Assembly (NCBI GenBank): GCA_022451885.1
Contig: JAKUNN010000006.1
Location: forward strand, 1-35,332
DNA: 35,332 nt
Reading direction: 5' to 3'
Source of the DNA: Dehalococcoidia bacterium
Lineage (GTDB): Bacteria > Chloroflexota > Dehalococcoidia > Tepidiformales > Tepidiformaceae
This document shows positions 1 to 8,145 of the stretch, piece by piece. The notes below the pieces were generated by a model. That model worked only from the letters and a program-made list of their open reading frames with translations, did not search any database and was not told the DNA's origin. Numbering within the stretch: the first letter of the stretch is position 1; each line of letters starts with the position of its first letter. The position numbers and the translations under genes were made by a program.

Positions 1-1857
1 AGCGGTACATATGGTTTTTCTTACCCTACTTCAGGAGCCTTTGCCGCAGCTTTCATGTCTGGAATTGGCTCCAATATGACTTTCTCAGGTGGTACGATTG
101 ATCAGCCTGCAAAGCCTATTGCTCGTGCTTATCATGGGAATTGGGGTGCTGGTCCGCAGATGTTTGATGATTCAGATGTTTGGATGTTGGTTGGTGCAAA
201 TCCTATTGTTTCCATGTGGGGTGGCATTCCCCAATACAATCCAGCGCGACGACTACACGAAGCAAAGAAAAGAGGCCTTAAGCTAGTAGTCATTGACCCA
301 CGGCGGACGGAAGTTGCAGAAAAAGCTGACCTTTTCCTGCAAGTTAAACCTGGAGAAGACCCTACGTTGCTTGCGGGTATTTTACGTGTGATCTTCCAAG
401 AGAACCTTGTTGACGGAGACTTCTTATCTGCGCATGTGGTAGGTGTCGAAGAGCTTAGAAATGCTGTTGACCCTTATACGTTGGATTATGTTGAAGAACG
501 TACTGGAGTTCCAGGAAGACTTGTGGAAGAAGCTGCAAAAATTTTTGGTTCAGGTAAAAAAGGTTCTATAACTTCAGGTACAGGGCCTGATTTTTCCCCT
601 CACCCAAATGTCACTGAGTATCTTATCAATGGCATAAATACAGTTTGTGGCCGTTGGGTACGTGAAGGTGAGAAGATTCCTAATCCACCAGTATTGCGGC
701 AACCGAAGGAATATCATGCGCAAGCGTATGAGGAAGATACTGACTGGGATGCTCGTGAAAAGATGAGAATACGTGATTTACCCATAACGAATATTGGACC
801 TCCTACAAGTGCTCTCGCTGAAGAAATCCTTTTGCCAGGTCCTGGTCAAATAAAGGCACTTATTTGTATAGGTTCCAATCCAATGGCTGCATGGCCTGAT
901 CAGCTTCGAACATATGATGCTTTGCGTTCACTTGACCTTCTCGTATGTTTAGACATCAAAATGTCTGCAACGGCAAAAATGGCTAATTACATTATTGCGC
1001 CCAAGCTTTCCTTTGAACGTGAAGACACAACTTTTCCTAACGAATCCTTGTCAGGAGTTTTTGGTTTTGCTCAGGGTTATCCGGTTCCGTATGCACAATA
1101 TGGACCCAAATTGATAGACCCCCCAGTTGAATCTGATGTGATTGAGGAGTGGGAATTTTTTTGGGGTATTGCCAATCATATGCGTGTACCGCTCCAAACT
1201 GCGTGGGGCTCAATTGATATCGACAAAAAACCTACTTCTGCCGAGTTAATGGAAGTAATGTTTCAAAATTCACAAATTTCCTTGGATGAGGTAAAAAAAT
1301 ATCCACATGGACATATTTTTGACGAGGTAGAAACAGTTGCCTTACCACGAGAAAGAAGCTCCAAAGATCGGTTAAATGTAGGGCATCCTGAAATACTTTC
1401 TGAAATAGAAGCAATTCGAGAAGAAGAATTCTTTGAGGGGGCAAGTTATGAATCGAATAGTGAATATACACATCGTTTGATCAGTAGACGTATGCTTGAA
1501 TCTTATAATTCATCAGGTCGTGATATCCCCAAGCTTATGAAAAAGTATAAAGATATGGGTAATCCTGCTTACATGAATCCGCTAGATCTTAAGGGGTTAG
1601 GGTTGGAGCCAGGGGAGCTGGTTGAAATTAGCTCAGAGCGTTCTTCTATTTATGCTGTTGTACAAGCAGGTGATGATGTTCGAAGTGGTTCAATTTCAAT
1701 GGCACATGCGTGGGGTGATGCACCATCAGAAGATGATCGAGTTCGGGAAATTGGTGCAAGTACAGGGCGGCTGTCGGATACGACTCGAGGATTTGATCCT
1801 ATTACGGGAATTCCATTAATGAGCGCAATTCCTGTAAATATTAAACGTGTTCCCTAA
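1..1857 (+). CDS. Molybdopterin-dependent oxidoreductase, DMSO reductase family (5' truncated by window)
   Basis: The frame is open from base 1 (SGTYGFSYPTSGAF...), so the ATG at 55 in the ORF track is internal and the gene starts outside the window. About 618 residues are visible. The middle carries the family core, with GANPIVSMWGG and VIDPRRTEVAEKADLFLQVKPGEDPTLL typical of the molybdopterin oxidoreductase domain (PF00384 type). A later IGSNPMAAWPD repeat of the dinucleotide-binding theme follows. The last ~110 residues (MNPLDLKGLGLEPGELVEISS...) match the molybdopterin-dinucleotide binding domain. The N-terminal Fe-S region and probably the metal-ligand segment lie outside, so the substrate cannot be told; no Cys is seen in the visible N-terminal stretch where formate-dehydrogenase-like members carry Cys/Sec. 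No Tat signal can be judged. The gene precedes a P450 on the same strand with a 48-nt gap. Family assignment is secure; function is open. Confidence 0.9.
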   Translation, partial: SGTYGFSYPTSGAFAAAFMSGIGSNMTFSGGTIDQPAKPIARAYHGNWGAGPQMFDDSDVWMLVGANPIVSMWGGIPQYNPARRLHEAKKRGLKLVVIDPRRTEVAEKADLFLQVKPGEDPTLLAGILRVIFQENLVDGDFLSAHVVGVEELRNAVDPYTLDYVEERTGVPGRLVEEAAKIFGSGKKGSITSGTGPDFSPHPNVTEYLINGINTVCGRWVREGEKIPNPPVLRQPKEYHAQAYEEDTDWDAREKMRIRDLPITNIGPPTSALAEEILLPGPGQIKALICIGSNPMAAWPDQLRTYDALRSLDLLVCLDIKMSATAKMANYIIAPKLSFEREDTTFPNESLSGVFGFAQGYPVPYAQYGPKLIDPPVESDVIEEWEFFWGIANHMRVPLQTAWGSIDIDKKPTSAELMEVMFQNSQISLDEVKKYPHGHIFDEVETVALPRERSSKDRLNVGHPEILSEIEAIREEEFFEGASYESNSEYTHRLISRRMLESYNSSGRDIPKLMKKYKDMGNPAYMNPLDLKGLGLEPGELVEISSERSSIYAVVQAGDDVRSGSISMAHAWGDAPSEDDRVREIGASTGRLSDTTRGFDPITGIPLMSAIPVNIKRVP

Positions 1858-1905
1858 GTTGAATATTTACATGCTATTTTAGTTTCGGGAGTTTGCAAAA
1901 AACGG

Positions 1906-3150
1906 ATGTCAAAAGCAGATATTGAATCAATTAATTTCCTTGATCCTTCAACGCAAAGTTGCCCGTATGAAGCATACAAAACGTTAAGGGATGAATGCCC
2001 TGTCTATAAAATACCGGAAGTCGGTTCGTACATGATTACCAGATATGATGATGCGCGAACCATTCTTACCAATCCGAAGACCTTTTCTAGCACATTTCCT
2101 CCTCAGGATCGGCCCCTGAGTGAGGGCATGAAAAAGCACGCGGATATCCTAAATGTCTATGGCTTAGGAAGAACAGGTACTTTACAGCGCCTAGATCCAC
2201 CAATGCATACTACGTACCGGAAGTTGTTGAATAAAGCTTTTACTGCAAAAAGAATGCGAGAAATACAGCCCTATATTGATAAAGTTGTAAATGATCTGAT
2301 TGATAAATTTATCGATGGCGGAAGTTGTGAATTTGTTAATGAATTTGCTGTTCCAATTCCATGCACAATCATTGCCGATCAGCTTGGCGTTTCACGTGAG
2401 TATTTGCCGAAACTGAAAGTTTGGTCAGATGCAATGCTTCTTCCTGCAAGCATGATGGCAACTGCTGAGGAAATGGAGGAAGCTGCTCTTCTTGAAGTGG
2501 AAGCACAACATTATTTTGCCGAAGTCTTTGAGGAGAAGAGGCATAACCCGACTGATGACATTATTTCTGAATTAGTAAACTTAGACTTTGAAGGTGAAAG
2601 AAAGCTGACCGATCCTGAATTGCAGGATTTGATGCACCAACTTTTAACTGGTGGGAATGAAACAACTACGAGTTCTATTTCACACGGTATGTGGTTATTG
2701 ATTCAGCATCCTGAGCAGATGAAGAAGCTTCTAAATAATTTGGAGTTGGTTCCCAATTTCGTAGAAGAAACGTTACGTTATGAAACGCCAGTTCAGAGTC
2801 TAAATAGAGCGACGACTGAAGATGTAGAGATCAGAGGATTCAAAATACCGAAGGCGAATAGTGTGATGGTTCGATATGGGGCATTGAATCGGGATGAAGA
2901 TGTTTTTGAGAACCCAGAGGTTTTTGATATTGAGCGGGAAAATGCTGCTAGGCATATGGCATTTGGTGCTGGTGCGCATCACTGTATCGGAGCAATGCTA
3001 GCCAGGGCAGAAATGGAAACTGCATTCAGGTGTTTTTTCTCAAGGATAAAAAATGTCGAGTTAGAAAAACCTTTGGCAGAAGTGCCTCATCATCCGAGTA
3101 TTTGGCTTCGTCAGTTGAAGGAACTTCCAATTACTTTTACAAAAATTTAA
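1906..3150 (+). CDS. Cytochrome P450 (bacterial soluble class)
   Basis: Predicted haem-thiolate monooxygenase of 414 residues, the usual length for bacterial soluble P450s. The sequence shows the I-helix oxygen-activation motif GGNETTT (about 249-255, acid E252 and T253), the K-helix ExxR as ETLR (288-291), and the haem-binding loop FGAGAHHCIGAMLARAE with the ligand Cys at about 360. There is no N-terminal membrane anchor, so it should be cytosolic and need a ferredoxin and reductase; none is encoded in the window. The ATG at 1906 has a GGGAG stretch about 14 nt upstream. A TGC-TATTTT extended -10-like element at 1872-1880 could give it its own promoter. It lies between a molybdopterin oxidoreductase and a convergent CoA-transferase, which suggests a role in breaking down a recalcitrant organic compound. 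The substrate is unknown. Confidence 0.95.
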   Translation: MSKADIESINFLDPSTQSCPYEAYKTLRDECPVYKIPEVGSYMITRYDDARTILTNPKTFSSTFPPQDRPLSEGMKKHADILNVYGLGRTGTLQRLDPPMHTTYRKLLNKAFTAKRMREIQPYIDKVVNDLIDKFIDGGSCEFVNEFAVPIPCTIIADQLGVSREYLPKLKVWSDAMLLPASMMATAEEMEEAALLEVEAQHYFAEVFEEKRHNPTDDIISELVNLDFEGERKLTDPELQDLMHQLLTGGNETTTSSISHGMWLLIQHPEQMKKLLNNLELVPNFVEETLRYETPVQSLNRATTEDVEIRGFKIPKANSVMVRYGALNRDEDVFENPEVFDIERENAARHMAFGAGAHHCIGAMLARAEMETAFRCFFSRIKNVELEKPLAEVPHHPSIWLRQLKELPITFTKI

Positions 3151-3158
3151 ATCTGCTC

Positions 3159-4379
3159 TTATATTGCGCCACTTTCTTTCATAACAGTGAGGTCGTCCCA
3201 GTTGTAGCCTAATGAAAGTAAAATTTCTTCGGTGTGGAACCCTAATTCTGTGCCGCCTCCCTGAATGCGAGGGGGTGTTTTGTTCATACGAACCGGAGGA
3301 CCTGGCACGCGCATCCTACCCAGATTAGGGGTTTCAATATCTTGTAAATAGCCGTTAGCCCAAAGCTGTTCATGTTCTACGAGATCGTGATAGCTCATCA
3401 CTATTGAATTTGGTACGTCAGCATCAGTTAAAATTCTTGCCCAGTACGTAGCTGGCTTCTTTAAGAAAGCCTCTTCAAGCAAACTTACTAGGGCTTTTTT
3501 GTTATCTGCTCTTCCGAAGGGATCTCTAAAACGTTTGTCGTTGGAGAGAGTTGTAAGTTCCATTGCAGAGCACATATTTTCCCAAAATCGCTGAGTGGTT
3601 GCCGCTATAGCAATATAGCCTTCATCTGAGCAGCGATAGTGAGTGTAGGTTGCCATTCTCCGTGGTTCAAAGCCAATTTGTTGTCCTGTTCGTAAATAAC
3701 GAGTAATTGGCATAGCTTGAAGTGCTGTCATAGCACCAATTAGTGATACGTCTATATGTTGACCGATTCCAAAATTTGCGCGTGCAACCAGGGCAGAGGT
3801 TATACCAAAGGCTAGGAGCATAGCACCGATTTGGTCGGCAAAGCCGCCAATTAAGGCTTGCGGTATTTCAGTTGGACCACCACCTTGCTCAACCATAACT
3901 CCGCTAAAAGCCTGTCCGATATGATCGAATCCTGGCCGATTTCCCCAAGGTCCATTTCTGCCGAAAGATGATCCAGAGGCCAGAATTATATCTTGACGTA
4001 GATTGACAAGATCATCGTATCCAAGTTGCCATTTCTCCATTGTTCCAGGTCGAAAATTTTCAACTATAACATCGCAACTTGGTATTAGTTTGTATACTGC
4101 TTCTCTTGCAGATTCGTGATGTAGATCTAACGTAATGCTTTTTTTCCCTCTATTATGGGCTTCAAAATAGGCTGAAAAACCATCTTTTTGTAGTCCTGTT
4201 GCACGTCCAGGTTCTCCCCCAGGTTCTTCAACCTTTATGATCTCTGCTCCCATGTCAGAAAGCAGGACTGTTGCAAAAGGTCCCTGTTGGTAGCGAGTGA
4301 AGTCAAGAATTCTAATTCCCTCAAGTGCAGATTGACTTAAAGGGGCATTTTGGTCTTTATGGTTTAGTGCTTCAGTCAT
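3159..4379 (-). CDS. CaiB/BaiF family (class III) CoA-transferase
   Basis: Predicted family III CoA-transferase, 406 residues, which moves CoA between carboxylic acids through an aspartyl-CoA thioester. The start region GIRILDFTRYQQGPFATVLLSDMGAEIIKVE is the hallmark N-terminal Rossmann-like segment. VIVENFRPGTMEKWQLGYDDL and SGSSFGRNGPW are further family blocks. GGFADQIGAMLLAFGI places the likely catalytic Asp at about 182, equivalent to Asp169 of formyl-CoA transferase. The ATG at 4379 is preceded by GGAG with 5-nt spacing. The gene converges on the P450 with only 8 nt between stops and no visible terminator. Substrate pair unknown: L-carnitine, formate, succinate/mesaconate and aromatic acid CoA-transferases all share this fold. 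A link with the nearby MaoC/ccr genes is possible but unproven. Confidence 0.92.
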   Translation of the reverse strand: MTEALNHKDQNAPLSQSALEGIRILDFTRYQQGPFATVLLSDMGAEIIKVEEPGGEPGRATGLQKDGFSAYFEAHNRGKKSITLDLHHESAREAVYKLIPSCDVIVENFRPGTMEKWQLGYDDLVNLRQDIILASGSSFGRNGPWGNRPGFDHIGQAFSGVMVEQGGGPTEIPQALIGGFADQIGAMLLAFGITSALVARANFGIGQHIDVSLIGAMTALQAMPITRYLRTGQQIGFEPRRMATYTHYRCSDEGYIAIAATTQRFWENMCSAMELTTLSNDKRFRDPFGRADNKKALVSLLEEAFLKKPATYWARILTDADVPNSIVMSYHDLVEHEQLWANGYLQDIETPNLGRMRVPGPPVRMNKTPPRIQGGGTELGFHTEEILLSLGYNWDDLTVMKESGAI

Positions 4380-4421
4380 GGCTACTCCAGTAACTTACAT
4401 TTTTTTAAAAAGTGATAATCA

Positions 4422-4427
4422 ATTGTA
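4422..4427 (-). promoter_or_regulatory. Candidate -10 box (TACAAT) for the CoA-transferase gene
   Basis: On the minus strand the sequence reads GGCTACAATTG, giving a TACAAT hexamer about 42 nt upstream of the ATG at 4379. This would leave a ~36-nt leader that contains the GGAG ribosome site. No good -35 hexamer is visible at 16-18 nt. The call rests on similarity to the other TACAAT boxes in this window. Confidence 0.35.
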
Positions 4428-4541
4428 GCCTTCTGTGAAGGGGATAACACGATTTTTCAGTGAAGATGCATTATTTTGTTTGCTCGTTAACTTATTTAAC
4501 AAAGTTACGTTTTACTTTATGTGGGGTCGGAGTAGATTGAT

Positions 4542-4760
4542 ATGCCTGCTTTACAAGAAGCACCCCCAGCTAATTGCCCTAAGTGTAATGGGCGCATAGT
4601 AGTAGAACGAGATTGGCATGGTACTTATGGAAGCTGCATCACGTGTGGCTATATGCATGAGGTTCTTACTAAGCCCCCAGTTGATGTTGTTGCAGAAGAG
4701 GCAGCAATGCCAGTACGTCTTCGCCGTCGACAGCCGTCGCATGGCAAGCTTCGTCTTTAA
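4542..4760 (+). CDS. Small single zinc-ribbon protein, function unknown
   Basis: A 72-residue protein with two CxxC knuckles, C12-x2-C15 (CPKC) and C32-x2-C35 (CITC), followed by GYMHEV. This is a one-domain zinc ribbon of the kind found in many small bacterial proteins. The C-terminus is basic (RLRRRQPSHGKLRL) and could touch nucleic acid. The ATG has a CGGAG ribosome site with 9-nt spacing, which supports real translation, and the gene fills a gap otherwise empty of coding sequence. It converges on another zinc-ribbon gene. I do not recognise a named family, so a role in regulation or RNA/DNA binding is only a guess. The antisense ORF 4551-4742 is its shadow. Confidence 0.75.
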   Translation: MPALQEAPPANCPKCNGRIVVERDWHGTYGSCITCGYMHEVLTKPPVDVVAEEAAMPVRLRRRQPSHGKLRL

Positions 4761-4790
4761 TTAAAAATTATTTATCAAGGATTCTGGCGC

Positions 4791-5348
4791 CTAGTCAGAG
4801 GCATTTGTTGTGCTATCTGGTGGCTGGCTGTTAGTGTCGCGGCGTCGAGAAATAATCATTGGTGCAGCTTGCTGCAGTACAGGGCGTTCCCATGCACAAA
4901 ATGGACAAATCGGCCATTCATTTGCTAAAGGCTTTTTGCAAGTTGGGCAGGGTTCTTTAAGCTGCTCTGTACAATTTGGGCAGCGTAAATAATCTTCTCT
5001 CACTTGTTGTTGGCAGCTAGGACAAATTAGCTTTGCTTGTAGGTCCTGCAGTAAAGTTTCTTCCTCTAGCGTGCGATCATATACAGTAGCTAACGTTTCC
5101 CTGGGGCGGAGCATCAAGTAAATCCAATAACCAAGCATGAAGGTGACCAAAACTAGAATCACGCATATGAACTGAAGAATCGGATCCTTTGTTCTTTGAC
5201 GAATATCTCTAAAAGTCCAAAAAACCAGTGAAGCCCAAAGAATAGCAACATAAATAATTCCCGCGATTAGAAGAATACGTAGCGATGCTTCCCACGATCC
5301 CCCGGGCCAAGTTTGGAGCATCGTTGCACTGAAATTGCTATTTAGCAT
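4791..5348 (-). CDS. Two-TM membrane protein with cytoplasmic double zinc ribbon
   Basis: A 185-residue protein with two hydrophobic helices (about 24-45 and 57-80), a linker with RPRETLATVYDRTLEEETLLQDL, and then four CxxC pairs at about C109/C112, C123/C126, C134/C137 and C148/C151. This is a double zinc-ribbon tail of the DZANK/zinc-ribbon type. The two-helix head resembles the small phospholipase D-nuclease N-terminal type module. From memory, RPRETLAEAYERxLEEE-like proteins are common in Chloroflexota, but I could not search. The tail should be cytoplasmic and metal-binding. The start at 5348 is strongly suggested because a perfect TGC-TATAAT element lies just 6 nt before this ATG, implying a leaderless mRNA. 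It is divergent from the helicase gene. Function unknown. Confidence 0.85.
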   Translation of the reverse strand: MLNSNFSATMLQTWPGGSWEASLRILLIAGIIYVAILWASLVFWTFRDIRQRTKDPILQFICVILVLVTFMLGYWIYLMLRPRETLATVYDRTLEEETLLQDLQAKLICPSCQQQVREDYLRCPNCTEQLKEPCPTCKKPLANEWPICPFCAWERPVLQQAAPMIISRRRDTNSQPPDSTTNASD

Positions 5349-5354
5349 TGAGAG

Positions 5355-5363
5355 ATTATAGCA
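5355..5363 (-). promoter_or_regulatory. Extended -10 promoter TGCTATAAT, predicted leaderless start
   Basis: The minus strand reads TGCTATAATctctcaATG: a consensus extended -10 (TGn + TATAAT) with only 6 nt between the box and the ATG at 5348. Transcription normally starts about 7 nt after the -10, which would place +1 at or next to the A of the start codon. No -35 match is visible, as expected for an extended -10 promoter. Confidence 0.6.
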
Positions 5364-5399
5364 TCGTCAGTTTCTAGCTCGGTTAGTTTCGCTGATAAA

Positions 5400-5408
5400 T
5401 GCTACAAT
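5400..5408 (+). promoter_or_regulatory. Extended -10 promoter TGCTACAAT for the helicase gene
   Basis: The plus strand reads TGCTACAATcgtgcgccATG, with 8 nt between the -10 and the ATG at 5417. The predicted start of transcription is at about 5415, so the mRNA would be leaderless or nearly so. This also means that the ATG at 5399, used in the ORF track, lies inside the promoter and is unlikely to be the real start. It faces the opposite promoter at 5355-5363. Confidence 0.55.
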
Positions 5409-5416
5409 CGTGCGCC

Positions 5417-7642
5417 ATGAATTTTTCTGTAGCAGATCTTAATGCAGAACAGTTAGCTGCTATACAGTTTGAGCAAGGTGCCCAATTAGTTGTCGCTGGG
5501 CCTGGAAGTGGCAAAACTCGAGTGATTACTCATCGGCTTGCTTGGCTAGCGGAAAGTGGCCTTGTACAGCCTTGGCATATGTTAGCTGTCACGTTTACTA
5601 ATAAAGCAGCGCGGGAGATGCGGGAGCGAGTTGAAGGACTGTTAGGGGACAAAGCTGCTGGGCTACAAATAGGAACTTTTCATGCGATGTGCGCGCGGTG
5701 GTTATCAATGTATGGTGAGGCAATTGATATCCCAGCAAATTATGCTATATACGATGCTGAAGATCAGTTGGCTCTTATGAAGAGAGTCGTCGAGAATCTG
5801 AATCTTGATCCTAAAAGATTTGCACGTCCAGTTCTTTCAACTGTTTCACGTGCAAAAAATGATGCGCTTACTCCAGAAAAATTTAAAAAAAGGGTCGAAG
5901 AGGATTCCTCATCAAGTTATTTTCAAGAAGTCACAATACGTGCTTATAGTGATTACCAGAATGCACTTAGACAAGTCCCAGCTTTAGATTTCGATGACTT
6001 GTTAGTGGAGACTGATAGGCTCTTAGGAGAAGATTTAATAACTCGAGATCGTCTCGCAGGTAGATATCAGCATGTGTTAGTCGATGAGTTTCAAGACACT
6101 AACAGTTTGCAGTATCGTATTGCTCGTTCCCTGGCAAGTATTCATAGGAATATTTGCGTCGTTGGTGACCCAGATCAAACTATCTATTCGTGGAGGTCTG
6201 CTGATCCTCAGAACCTAAACACTTTTCTCACAGATTTCCCTGACGCAAAGACAGTTTTACTTAATCAGAATTATCGTTCTACGCAACCAATTCTGGATGC
6301 TGCATCGAATTTGATTCAACACAATAAAAATCGTGTCGCACGAAAACTTTGGACTAATCGTTCTGGTGGAGACCCAATTGGGCTTTATGTCGCGGGTAAT
6401 GATGATGACGAAGGGGTTTTTGTTGCAAAAGAGATTCAAAGATTGTTGACCGATGAGGACAAGACGTTGTCCGATATAGCAGTTCTCTATCGTACCAATG
6501 CACAGTCGCGGGCATTTGAAGAAGCTTTAAATCGGTTCAGGATTCCATATCGTATTGTTGGAGGTATCCGTTTTTACCAGAGACGTGAAATAAAAGACCT
6601 TATTGCTTATTTAAGGGTTATTCATAATGTTTTAGACGAAGCAGCACTTCTCAGAATTATAAATGTTCCGTCTCGTGGTATTGGTAGGACAACAATTGAC
6701 CGTCTCCGGCGAATTGCTGAGGGAAGCGAAATTTCACTCTGGGATGCATGCGAATTAGTTGCAGATCACAAAACGAACGAAATCCCAGATCGTTCAATTC
6801 CAGCTGTTTTGCGATTTGTAAATCTTATAAGAGGTCTGCATGAGGGTGTGGCCGAGTTGGAACTTCCTGAATTACTAAAAAAGATTATTGATGATTCGAA
6901 TTACGTGAATGTTCTAAATGAAAAAGCTGCACCAGAGTTGGAAGATCAACTTGATAATTTACAAGAACTTTTTGGAGTTCTTACTGCTTATAGCGAAAGG
7001 TCTGAGGAAATTTTTTCTGACGATCCTGAACTCGAGGTGACCGGTACCCCGCTTACTCAATTTTTGAATGATGTTGCTTTAGTTGCAGATGCGGATGAAA
7101 TAGAAAGCGAAACTTCAGCTATTACTCTAATGACTTTACATACCGCGAAGGGGTTGGAGTACGGAACAGTTTTTATTGTTGGTATGGAAGAAGGGTTGTT
7201 GCCACACTCTCGTTCTATAGAGGCCGGTGATGCTGCATCTATAGAAGAGGAAAGACGCCTTGCTTACGTTGGGTTAACTCGAGCAAAAGATCTTTTGTAT
7301 CTCACTTATGCTAGTTATCGGTATCGTCAATTTAATGGTGGCCAACCTTCACGTTTCCTAGAGGAGATTGATTTTTCACTTTTAAAGCAAGTAAATAGCG
7401 TGCGGTTACCGGTTTCTTCAATAGATTTAGAACCTGCTGATACGAAAAAAGATATAGAGAGTGAAAAAATAAGTGAGCTTTGGAAACCTGGAGATCGGGT
7501 TCGCCACCCTAATTTTGGATCTGGTGTGGTGGTTGAAGTTAGAGAACGTCGCGATGATATTGAGGTTGCTGTGGCCTTTGAGAGCAAAGGGGTACGTCGA
7601 TTATTGCAGTCTTATGCTCCTTTAGAAGCCGATCCTAATTAG
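5417..7642 (+). CDS. pcrA: UvrD/PcrA-type superfamily 1 DNA helicase
   Basis: ATP-dependent 3'-5' DNA helicase of nucleotide excision repair, replication restart and removal of stalled RNA polymerase or RecA. All SF1 motifs are present in order: LNAEQLAAI (Q-motif), GPGSGKT (Walker A), VDEFQDTN (DExx box), GDPDQTIYSWRSAD (III), QNYRSTQ (IV), TLHTAKGLEY (V) and YVGLTRAK (VI). The C-terminal ~50 residues, WKPGDRVRHPNFGSGVVVEV...VAVAFESKGVRRL, form the Tudor-like domain that in PcrA/UvrD contacts RNA polymerase. I place the start at 5417 (MNFSVADLNAEQ, 741 residues) rather than 5399 because a TGCTACAAT promoter overlaps the earlier ATG. The 3' end overlaps the convergent MaoC gene by 8 nt. The symbol pcrA versus uvrD is a matter of convention. 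Confidence 0.95.
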   Translation: MNFSVADLNAEQLAAIQFEQGAQLVVAGPGSGKTRVITHRLAWLAESGLVQPWHMLAVTFTNKAAREMRERVEGLLGDKAAGLQIGTFHAMCARWLSMYGEAIDIPANYAIYDAEDQLALMKRVVENLNLDPKRFARPVLSTVSRAKNDALTPEKFKKRVEEDSSSSYFQEVTIRAYSDYQNALRQVPALDFDDLLVETDRLLGEDLITRDRLAGRYQHVLVDEFQDTNSLQYRIARSLASIHRNICVVGDPDQTIYSWRSADPQNLNTFLTDFPDAKTVLLNQNYRSTQPILDAASNLIQHNKNRVARKLWTNRSGGDPIGLYVAGNDDDEGVFVAKEIQRLLTDEDKTLSDIAVLYRTNAQSRAFEEALNRFRIPYRIVGGIRFYQRREIKDLIAYLRVIHNVLDEAALLRIINVPSRGIGRTTIDRLRRIAEGSEISLWDACELVADHKTNEIPDRSIPAVLRFVNLIRGLHEGVAELELPELLKKIIDDSNYVNVLNEKAAPELEDQLDNLQELFGVLTAYSERSEEIFSDDPELEVTGTPLTQFLNDVALVADADEIESETSAITLMTLHTAKGLEYGTVFIVGMEEGLLPHSRSIEAGDAASIEEERRLAYVGLTRAKDLLYLTYASYRYRQFNGGQPSRFLEEIDFSLLKQVNSVRLPVSSIDLEPADTKKDIESEKISELWKPGDRVRHPNFGSGVVVEVRERRDDIEVAVAFESKGVRRLLQSYAPLEADPN

Positions 7643-8117
7643 AAGTTTCACGTTTTGGAACCATCACTTTCCGCACAAAAGTGAGTACTGTTTCATCACG
7701 TTGATTGTAGCCTCGTGTTGAGACCGTTACGATCCCACGGTCGGGCCGAGAGCTTGATTCCACCTTATCTGTGACTGTTGTCTCTGCGTAGACAGTGTCG
7801 CCATGAAATGTTGGTGCTACATGTTTAAGGGATTCAATTTCCAGGTTAGCTATGGCTTTCCCAGAAATTTCACTTACTGTCATACCAAAAATGATTGAAT
7901 AAACCAGCGTTCCTACCACTACATTTTGTCCAAATTGTGTTTCATTTTCTGCGTAGTTCGTGTCTATATGTAAAGGGTGATGGTTCATTGTTTGCATGCA
8001 GTGAAGTACATCGTCATATTCAGTTATTGTTCTTCCTGGCCAATGTTTAAAAATATCTCCAATTGTAAATTCTTCATAAAAATTCCCAAAAGTTTCTTTG
8101 CCGTCATGTACAGTCAT
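7635..8117 (-). CDS. MaoC-like acyl-CoA hydratase (mesaconyl/itaconyl-CoA hydratase type)
   Basis: A 160-residue single-hotdog enoyl-CoA hydratase. The N-terminal FGNFYEEFTIGDIFKHWPGRTIT and the active-site region TMNHHPLHIDTNYA (equivalent to the hydratase-2 DxxNPxH loop) are visible, followed by VVGTLVYSIIFGMTVSEISG and PTFHGDTVYAETTV. This form resembles the stand-alone MaoC proteins that sit beside acyl-CoA dehydrogenases in actinobacterial clusters and act on branched C5 dicarboxyl-CoA esters; that comparison is from memory. It is the third gene of the ccr operon, 28 nt after the acyl-CoA dehydrogenase, with AGGAGA 5-6 nt before its ATG. In that context mesaconyl-CoA hydratase of the ethylmalonyl-CoA pathway is the most likely role, although classical Mch is a longer double-hotdog protein. 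A general (R)-specific enoyl-CoA hydratase is the alternative. Confidence 0.85.
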   Translation of the reverse strand: MTVHDGKETFGNFYEEFTIGDIFKHWPGRTITEYDDVLHCMQTMNHHPLHIDTNYAENETQFGQNVVVGTLVYSIIFGMTVSEISGKAIANLEIESLKHVAPTFHGDTVYAETTVTDKVESSSRPDRGIVTVSTRGYNQRDETVLTFVRKVMVPKRETSN

Positions 8118-8145
8118 CAGCTTCTCCTCTATTTAGTTTGAGAAA

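Noticed and set aside
5399-5416. Extra six codons at the start of the helicase in the ORF track
   Set aside because: The earlier ATG overlaps the TGCTACAAT promoter box; the family N-terminus fits the ATG at 5417.
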